From Rheinheimera sp. (GTDB lineage Bacteria; Pseudomonadota; Gammaproteobacteria; Enterobacterales; Alteromonadaceae), in NCBI RefSeq assembly GCF_030824435.1, contig NZ_JAVBXS010000032.1, forward strand, positions 1-64,000: a stretch of DNA of 64,000 bases, in the 5' to 3' direction. Position 1 is the stretch's first letter. Each line of letters starts with the position of its first letter. Position numbers and translations under genes: made by a program. The notes under the pieces are model-generated. The model was given only the letters and a program-made list of their open reading frames with translations, did not search any database and was not told where the DNA came from. Below, piece by piece: positions 58,789 through 64,000 of this stretch.

Positions 58789-59244
58789 TTAAAAAACCGG
58801 TACTACGTTTGCTTTATCTACGTTATCCATAAGCAAACGATAAGGTTTGCCATCCACTTCAATTACTAACATGTCATCGACGATTTCCAGCAACTGTCCT
58901 TTAAAACGACGGCGGCCGTCCTGCGGGATCGCCAGCTTTACTTCAACTTTCTGGCCAACAACTTTGGCAAAATGTTCAGCAGTAAATAACGGACGGTCCA
59001 GACCAGGAGAAGAAACTTCGAGGTTGTATTCGTTTGGGATCGGATCTTCAACATCAAGGATGGCGCCCACTTCACGACTCACAACGGCACAGTGGTCAAC
59101 AGTGACTCCGTCCGGATGATCAATAAAAAGCCGCAATGTGGAATGACGCCCAGCAGGCACGAACTCACAACCCAACAATTCAAAGCCTGCGGCTTCTACA
59201 GTTGGCGTTAACAGCTCGGTTAAGCGCTGTTCTTGTTTAGTCAA
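58789..59244 (-). CDS. rimP: ribosome maturation factor RimP
   Basis: A 151-residue 30S assembly factor. Typical segments are ELLGCEFVPAGRHSTLRLFID, NLEVSSPGLDRPLF and the C-terminal SH3-like VKLAIPQDGRRRFKGQL. ATG 59244 has GAGG upstream. It starts the nusA-infB operon, 29 bp before nusA. Confidence 0.96.
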   Translation of the reverse strand: MTKQEQRLTELLTPTVEAAGFELLGCEFVPAGRHSTLRLFIDHPDGVTVDHCAVVSREVGAILDVEDPIPNEYNLEVSSPGLDRPLFTAEHFAKVVGQKVEVKLAIPQDGRRRFKGQLLEIVDDMLVIEVDGKPYRLLMDNVDKANVVPVF

Positions 59245-59310
59245 AGAGACCTCCAGAAATAAAAAAAGGGCATATAGCCCAGAATTTTAGTACATCAATA
59301 CTTCAGATAT

Positions 59311-59334
59311 AAAAACGCCCCGAAGAACGGGGCG
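59311..59334 (-). terminator. second terminator between tRNA-fMet and rimP
   Basis: On the minus strand CGCCCCG and CGGGGCG form a 7-bp GC stem with a 5-nt loop, followed by TTTTT. It lies about 65 bp before rimP and can end tRNA transcription or attenuate the rimP-nusA-infB operon. Confidence 0.75.
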
Positions 59335-59346
59335 AAATTAAATCCG

Positions 59347-59374
59347 AAAAAACAAGATATCGCCAATCTTGTTT
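59347..59374 (-). terminator. first terminator between tRNA-fMet and rimP
   Basis: On the minus strand AAACAAGAT and ATCTTGTTT form a 9-bp stem with a 7-nt loop and a TTT tail. It is 13 bp upstream of the second terminator. Confidence 0.7.
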
Positions 59375-59435
59375 ATAAATCTGGTCTGTTCACAAGAGTA
59401 TTTACCGGACAATACGGCATTATCGAGGAACAAGA

Positions 59436-59459
59436 TGCAAAGGTCAGTTCACCTTTGCA
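59436..59459 (-). repeat. hairpin in the tRNA-fMet to rimP leader
   Basis: TGCAAAGGT and ACCTTTGCA form a perfect 9-bp stem with a 6-nt loop, 62 bp after the tRNA. No T-run follows, so it may be a processing or anti-terminator element. Confidence 0.5.
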
Positions 59460-59521
59460 CTAAAGTTAACCTGCCATTATCGCAATTTGCTTAAGGTCTG
59501 AAAGTTGAACTTTAGTTAAGT

Positions 59522-59598
<77 letters not shown>

Positions 59599-59614
59599 TC
59601 CGTAACTGGCGTGC

Positions 59615-59643
59615 ATTATATAGTGCTGAGCACTCTATCGCAA
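59615..59643 (-). promoter_or_regulatory. promoter of tRNA-fMet
   Basis: On the minus strand TTGCGA (59643-59638) and a perfect TATAAT (59620-59615) are separated by 17 bp. The -10 ends 16 bp before the tRNA. This is the best promoter match in the window. Confidence 0.8.
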
Positions 59644-59738
59644 GATTTGTTTTAGCTGTCACTGAGTTAGTTTGTTTTACGGCAATGGTTTGCAGCAGAC
59701 GAGGTTTCTTACAAACAACTTAACTCAGGATTAAAGAA

Positions 59739-59822
59739 TGGTGCCGAGAGCGGGACTCGAACCCGCATGCCTAGGGCACTACCACCTCAAGGTAGCGTGT
59801 ATACCAATTTCACCATCTCGGC
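59739..59822 (-). tRNA. tRNA-Leu (anticodon GAG)
   Basis: An 84-nt class II tRNA with a long variable arm and encoded CCA. The acceptor stem GCCGAGA/TCTCGGC, anticodon loop CTTGAGG with anticodon GAG and the T loop TTCGAGT are visible. It lies 32 bp downstream of secG, as leuU does in E. coli, so it is probably processed from the same transcript. Confidence 0.96.
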
Positions 59823-59854
59823 TTAACTTTTACTGCTTGGCAGTTGTCAGTAAC

Positions 59855-60193
59855 TTAGTTACCAACCGGAATATCTTTGGTTGTGTCTTTCTTTTCTTCA
59901 GCTGCAGGTGCTTTTTCAACCACTGGTGCCGACAGGTTTTCAAATTCTGAATTTTGTTCAATATGTTTGGTGTTGAAATTACCTAACACCAGACTTAACG
60001 CAAAAAATATCGTTGCTAACACTGTGGTTGAACGGGTCAGAAAGTTGCCTGTACCTGAAGAACCAAAAATTGTTGCAGACGCACCGGCACCGAATGAAGC
60101 GCCCATATCAGCGCCTTTACCATGCTGAATAAGCACAAGGCCGATAATCGCCAGTGAAACTATGACGTATAATGCAATTACGATTTCGTACAT
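59855..60193 (-). CDS. secG: preprotein translocase subunit SecG
   Basis: A 112-residue inner-membrane subunit of SecYEG with two helices (about residues 2-22 and 52-72) joined by the conserved loop GKGADMGASFGAGASATIFG. The C-terminal tail is charged (Glu/Lys/Ala/Pro). ATG 60193 gives MYEIV as in the family; an in-frame ATG at 60217 lies inside tpiA. It begins 2 bp after the tpiA stop. Confidence 0.96.
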   Translation of the reverse strand: MYEIVIALYVIVSLAIIGLVLIQHGKGADMGASFGAGASATIFGSSGTGNFLTRSTTVLATIFFALSLVLGNFNTKHIEQNSEFENLSAPVVEKAPAAEEKKDTTKDIPVGN

Positions 60194-60195
60194 GG

Positions 60196-60939
60196 TTAAT
60201 CCTGTGCACTCTGGCAAATAGCAGCAAATTCTGCTGGTTTTAAACTTGCACCACCGACCAGAGCACCGTCTATGTCAGGTTGTGCGAACAGTGCAGCGCA
60301 ATTTTCTGCGTTAACGCTGCCGCCGTACAAAATTCTTACTTGTTCTGCAGCTTCTTTATCGTATTGACTCAAATGAGTTCTGATAAAAGAATGCACTTGT
60401 TGAGCTTGTTCTGGTGTGGCTGTTTCGCCTGTGCCTATCGCCCAAACCGGCTCATAAGCTATCACCGAATGCCTAAGCAATTCAGGGTGCGCAGCATACA
60501 CTGCATCCAAATGCTGTGCAAGAACCTGCATAGTTTTTTCTTGCTGCCTTTCGGTTAAAGTTTCGCCAAAACAAACAATTGGCGTTAATTTAGCCGAAAT
60601 TGCCTGCTTAGTTTTGGCTAAAACCACAGCGTCAGTTTCAGCAAATAGTGCACGGCGCTCTGAGTGACCAATAATCACATATTCTGCCCCTGCGGCGCGC
60701 AGCATATCAGCACTTATTTCACCTGTGAAGGCACCACTGCGCTCAGTGCTGACATTTTGACCACCCAACTTGTACTGGCTACTTTTTGGAAAGCCAGTTA
60801 GAAATATTACAGGTGGGCAGATCAGAATTTCAGCCTTACAGGCTGTTATGTGATTTAAAATTGCACTGGTCTGTTCTACCAGATCGACACTGCCATTCAT
60901 CTTCCAATTAGCGGCAATTAATGGTCTGCGTTGTGTCAT
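60196..60939 (-). CDS. tpiA: triosephosphate isomerase
   Basis: Interconverts dihydroxyacetone phosphate and glyceraldehyde 3-phosphate; 247 residues. Catalytic residues are visible: Lys in AANWKMNGS, His in IIGHSERR and Glu in IAYEPVWAIGTG, with the phosphate-binding GGSVN. The segment ICPPVIFLTGFPKSSQYKLGG before the GQNVS region differs somewhat from enterobacterial TpiA. It lies between glmM and secG, as I recall in Shewanella-type genomes. A very strong hairpin precedes it. Confidence 0.96.
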   Translation of the reverse strand: MTQRRPLIAANWKMNGSVDLVEQTSAILNHITACKAEILICPPVIFLTGFPKSSQYKLGGQNVSTERSGAFTGEISADMLRAAGAEYVIIGHSERRALFAETDAVVLAKTKQAISAKLTPIVCFGETLTERQQEKTMQVLAQHLDAVYAAHPELLRHSVIAYEPVWAIGTGETATPEQAQQVHSFIRTHLSQYDKEAAEQVRILYGGSVNAENCAALFAQPDIDGALVGGASLKPAEFAAICQSAQD

Positions 60940-60999
60940 GGAAACTCCCAGTATTAAGCGGGCGAGATATTAACGAACAAGGCTGTGGCACACAAGTCA

Positions 61000-61042
61000 T
61001 CACCTATAAAAAAAGCGCCATTGGCGCTTTTTTTATAGGTGA
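61000..61042. terminator. 20-bp perfect hairpin between glmM and tpiA
   Basis: TCACCTATAAAAAAAGCGCC (61000-61019) pairs perfectly with 61023-61042 around a 3-nt loop, giving a 20-bp stem with a seven-T segment after the GC core on either strand. It follows glmM by about 60 bp and separates it from tpiA. Confidence 0.93.
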
Positions 61043-61100
61043 TTGCCGGTTTCTGCTGCTTCATTCAGCTTATTAAAATTGCAGCAAACCGGCATTTTAC

Positions 61101-62435
61101 CTAACTGGCAATTTTCACAGCAGCAGCGATTTTCTCTGCATATTCACGTACCTGATCCTGTTGCCTTCCTTCTACCATTACGCGAATTAAAGGTTCAGTA
61201 CCGGATTTGCGGATAAGCACACGGCCCTGGCCGGCCAAATCCTGCTCAACTTGTGCAATAACCTCTTTTACATGCAGGTTTTCCAGCGGCGCAGTGCCCT
61301 TTTCAAACTTCACATTCACCAGCACCTGTGGCAGTTTGGTCATGCCATGGCTCAGGTCAGCCAGTGACAAATTGGTGTCTATCATCGAAGCCAGCACTTG
61401 CAAGGATGCAATAATGCCGTCGCCCGTGCCGGCATGGTCCAGATTCAACACATGACCAGAGTTCTCTCCACCAATACGCCAGCCTTTTTCCTGCAGCAAT
61501 TCCATCACATAACGATCGCCTACTTTGCTGCGGGCAAATGGAATATCAAGTTCAGCAAGCGCCAGTTCAAGCCCCATATTGCTCATTAAAGTGCCAACCA
61601 CCCCACCTTGCAACCGGCCACGTTCTTTGGCAGAGCGGGCAATCATATAAATAATTTCATCACCGTCAATCTGACGGCCGGTGTGGTCAACCATCATCAC
61701 ACGGTCACCGTCGCCGTCGTAAGCTATACCCAGGTCGGCTTTGAGTTCAACCACAGCCTGTTGCAAAGCGTCGGTGTGAGTCGCACCACATTTTTCGTTG
61801 ATATTCAAACCATTAGGACTACAGGCGATAGTGTGAACTTCGGCACCAAGCTCTTTAAACACATTGGGTGCAATGTGATAAGTGGCGCCGTTGGCGCAGT
61901 CCAGCACTATGGTATAACCACTTAACGACATATGTTTGGGTAAATGGCTTTTACAAAATTCGATATAACGACCAGAGGCGTCGTCGATACGTTGTGCTTT
62001 ACCCAGTTTCTCTGACGGTTCACATACCATAGGCTGTTCAAGTTCAGCTTCAATCGCCAGCTCAATTTCATCATCGAGCTTAGAACCGTTGGCCGAGAAA
62101 AACTTAATGCCGTTATCATAATAAGGGTTGTGTGAAGCACTGATGACAATACCGGCTTCGGCACGGAAGGTATGTGTCAGATAAGAGACGGCAGGCGTTG
62201 GCATAGGGCCAAGCAAACGAACGTCGATACCGGCGGCAATTAAACCTGCTTCCAAGGCAGTTTCCAGCAAATAACCTGAAATACGGGTGTCTTTACCAAT
62301 CAGCACTTTACGTGTGCCACGCTGCGATAAAACACGACCTGCTGCCCAGCCTAACTTCATGGCAAATTCTGGTGTTATCGGAAACTCACCAACACGACCA
62401 CGCACACCATCGGTCCCAAAATACTTCCTGCTCAT
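61101..62435 (-). CDS. glmM: phosphoglucosamine mutase
   Basis: Converts glucosamine 6-phosphate to glucosamine 1-phosphate for UDP-GlcNAc synthesis; 444 residues. The phosphoserine motif [13 protein letters not shown] is near residue 102, the metal-binding loop is [13 protein letters not shown], and the sugar-binding GGENSGH and [12 protein letters not shown] are intact. The ATG overlaps the folP stop by 4 bp. Confidence 0.97.
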   Translation of the reverse strand: MSRKYFGTDGVRGRVGEFPITPEFAMKLGWAAGRVLSQRGTRKVLIGKDTRISGYLLETALEAGLIAAGIDVRLLGPMPTPAVSYLTHTFRAEAGIVISASHNPYYDNGIKFFSANGSKLDDEIELAIEAELEQPMVCEPSEKLGKAQRIDDASGRYIEFCKSHLPKHMSLSGYTIVLDCANGATYHIAPNVFKELGAEVHTIACSPNGLNINEKCGATHTDALQQAVVELKADLGIAYDGDGDRVMMVDHTGRQIDGDEIIYMIARSAKERGRLQGGVVGTLMSNMGLELALAELDIPFARSKVGDRYVMELLQEKGWRIGGENSGHVLNLDHAGTGDGIIASLQVLASMIDTNLSLADLSHGMTKLPQVLVNVKFEKGTAPLENLHVKEVIAQVEQDLAGQGRVLIRKSGTEPLIRVMVEGRQQDQVREYAEKIAAAVKIAS

Positions 62436-63271
62436 TCAAATTCTCCAAACATTGTCGCTTCAGCCACAGCTATTGCATCGGCTGTTTCTTTGACATCATG
62501 CGCCCTGATAATACGGGCGCCATGCATAACGGCTATTGTGGCACAGGCAATACTGCCTGCCAAACGTTCTGATACAGGCTTATTCAGCAATTGCCCGACC
62601 ATTGACTTTCTCGACATGCCAGCCAGTACCGCAAAGCCAGATTGTTGAAATGTCGAGAGTTCAGCCAGCAGCTGATAGTTTTGTGCCAGCGTTTTAGCAA
62701 AACCAAAACCAGGGTCGAGAATAATCTGCGAAGGATTTATACCTGCTGCGATACAAAGTTCTGCCCTTTGTTGTAAAAAGCTAAGAACTTCATTGGTTAC
62801 ATGCTGATAATCAGTGAGTTGCTGCATTGAACCCGGCATACCTCGCATATGCATCAGACACACCGGCACTTGTGTTTTTACTGCGATCTCAATAGCGCCT
62901 TGGTCCTGTAATGCCCTAACGTCGTTAATCATATCGGCGCCGGCATCAATAGCTGCTTTCATCACAGCCGCTTTGTAGGTGTCAATGGAAATAACAGTAT
63001 CAAACTCACGGCGGATAAGCTCAATGACAGGTATCACTCTATCGAGCTCCTCTGTTTTTGATACTTCAGCTGCACCAGGCCGGGTCGACTCGCCACCTAT
63101 ATCAATAATATTGGCGCCGTCTTTGAGCATTTGTTCAACCTGACGCAAAGCGGCATCATGGCCAACAAATTTACCACCATCGGAAAATGAATCCGGCGTC
63201 ACATTTAAAATGGCCATCAGTTTGCAGCGTTTGAGCGATAGCTGACGACCGCGCGGTAAAGCTAAAATCAT
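62432..63271 (-). CDS. folP: dihydropteroate synthase
   Basis: Condenses p-aminobenzoate with dihydropterin pyrophosphate in folate synthesis (the sulfonamide target); 279 residues. [42 protein letters not shown] and GMSRKSMV are diagnostic. ATG 63271 is preceded by GAGG. It sits between ftsH and glmM, the usual order. Confidence 0.97.
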   Translation of the reverse strand: MILALPRGRQLSLKRCKLMAILNVTPDSFSDGGKFVGHDAALRQVEQMLKDGANIIDIGGESTRPGAAEVSKTEELDRVIPVIELIRREFDTVISIDTYKAAVMKAAIDAGADMINDVRALQDQGAIEIAVKTQVPVCLMHMRGMPGSMQQLTDYQHVTNEVLSFLQQRAELCIAAGINPSQIILDPGFGFAKTLAQNYQLLAELSTFQQSGFAVLAGMSRKSMVGQLLNKPVSERLAGSIACATIAVMHGARIIRAHDVKETADAIAVAEATMFGEFE

Positions 63272-63484
63272 ATATACCTCTTAAAACAGCAGCTGCGCCA
63301 TACTTTGCATCAATTTGAAAGTTACACACTCTACACTGCGCCCGACAAACTCTGCGGCCAGGCAGTTAAAAAGTTGCGATTCGATACTATGCTAAGTAGC
63401 AGCGACTTGATCACAAAGATCTGAAACATCAGCTTATTTTACTGCGTCAGACCCGTTAACCGCTGATAATTTTTGGCTTTAAAA

Positions 63485-63513
63485 ACAAAACCCCGAACAA
63501 GTCGGGGTTTTTA
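63485..63513. terminator. bidirectional-looking terminator after ftsH
   Basis: AAAACCCCGA and TCGGGGTTTT pair around a 5-nt loop between ftsH and folP. On the minus strand it is followed by a T-run after the stem, about 16 bp after the ftsH stop. Confidence 0.88.
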
Positions 63514-63528
63514 AAAACTTACACTAAC

Positions 63529-64000
63529 TTAGTGCAGTGGGCTTTCAGCTGGTTTGTCGTCAACTGCCGCATCTGTTGTTGTTGCTGCGGCATCACCACC
63601 TGAACTTTGATCAGGCTTTTTATCTTTTGGTTCCCAATTTTCCGGAGGCCGAACGTCTCGGCGTGCCATCAAATCATCAATCTGTTTAGCATCAATGGTT
63701 TCATACTGCATCAGACAATCTTTCATCGCATGCAGAATATCCATATTTTCTTCAATCAGCTGTTTTGAACGCGCGTAGTTGCGGTCAATAAAATCACGGA
63801 TTTCGGAGTCAATAAGTTTCACAGTGTCTTCAGACATACTTTTGTTTTTTGTCACAGTACGACCTAAAAACACTTCGCCTTCTTCTTCGGCATATAGCAG
63901 TGGACCCAGTTTTTCAGAGAAGCCCCACTGGGTGACCATTTTACGCGCCAGGTTAGTGGCCCGTTCAATGTCATTTGAAGCGCCGGTACTGACAGCTTCA
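63529..64000 (-). CDS. ftsH: ATP-dependent zinc metalloprotease FtsH (C-terminal part)
   Basis: Only the C-terminal 156 or so residues are in the window; the frame stays open to the right edge. The segment from [16 protein letters not shown] through [35 protein letters not shown] and [12 protein letters not shown] matches the end of FtsH. The AAA and HEXXH parts lie outside. An ATG at 63939 is an internal Met, not the start. The tail after DVRPP is short and Asp/Ala-rich. Confidence 0.96.
   Translation of the reverse strand, partial: EAVSTGASNDIERATNLARKMVTQWGFSEKLGPLLYAEEEGEVFLGRTVTKNKSMSEDTVKLIDSEIRDFIDRNYARSKQLIEENMDILHAMKDCLMQYETIDAKQIDDLMARRDVRPPENWEPKDKKPDQSSGGDAAATTTDAAVDDKPAESPLH

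Overview
The window looks like an ordinary chromosomal segment of a gammaproteobacterium of the Alteromonadales/Rheinheimera type. The evidence is gene order and protein similarity recalled from memory, not a search: miaB-phoH-ybeY-corC-lnt, leuS-lptE-holA-nadD-rsfS-rlmH-mrdA-rodA-rlpA-dacA-ybeD-lipB-lipA, and glmM-tpiA-secG-tRNA-Leu-tRNA-fMet-rimP-nusA-infB-rbfA-truB-rpsO-pnp-nlpI. I see no insertion sequence, integrase, phage gene, CRISPR array or rRNA.

Layout. 1-7.2 kb is a mixed accessory stretch: tRNA-Trp, an orphan receiver-domain protein, a HopJ-family protein, a protein with a calcium-binding-like repeat, an Ada/AlkA fusion with ogt (alkylation repair), a pirin, mtnN and a degenerate CbiB-like membrane protein. 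7.3-11.8 kb is one very large sensor with a periplasmic beta-propeller, PAS domains, GGDEF and EAL. 12.0-17.6 kb holds a DMT exporter and a four-gene MacB-type ABC export operon (adaptor, ATPase, two permeases). 18.1-23.8 kb is the miaB-to-lnt cluster. 23.9-33.9 kb is a second accessory stretch: cheV, a glycine-zipper protein, cytochrome b561, a small unknown protein, a DUF2959 lipoprotein, a LonB/YcbZ-like protease, a zinc-ribbon protein and a TonB-dependent receptor.

34.1-47.5 kb is the leuS-to-lipA block on the + strand, covering LPS transport, DNA polymerase III delta, NAD synthesis, ribosome silencing, 23S methylation, the elongasome (PBP2, RodA), RlpA, PBP5/6 and lipoate synthesis and transfer. 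A PilZ protein follows. 48.1-64.0 kb is on the - strand and reads, in transcription order: ftsH (cut by the window end), folP-glmM, tpiA-secG-tRNA-Leu, tRNA-fMet, rimP-nusA-infB-rbfA-truB, rpsO, pnp, nlpI and a lipoprotein with an HExxH metalloprotease-like motif.

Functional links: the GGDEF-EAL and PilZ proteins belong to cyclic-di-GMP signalling. The nusA operon has two intrinsic terminators between tRNA-fMet and rimP, and rpsO and pnp have structured leaders, all suggesting RNA-level control. The least explained element is the putative metallopeptidase lipoprotein whose start overlaps the end of nlpI. Most of the rest is conserved housekeeping sequence.
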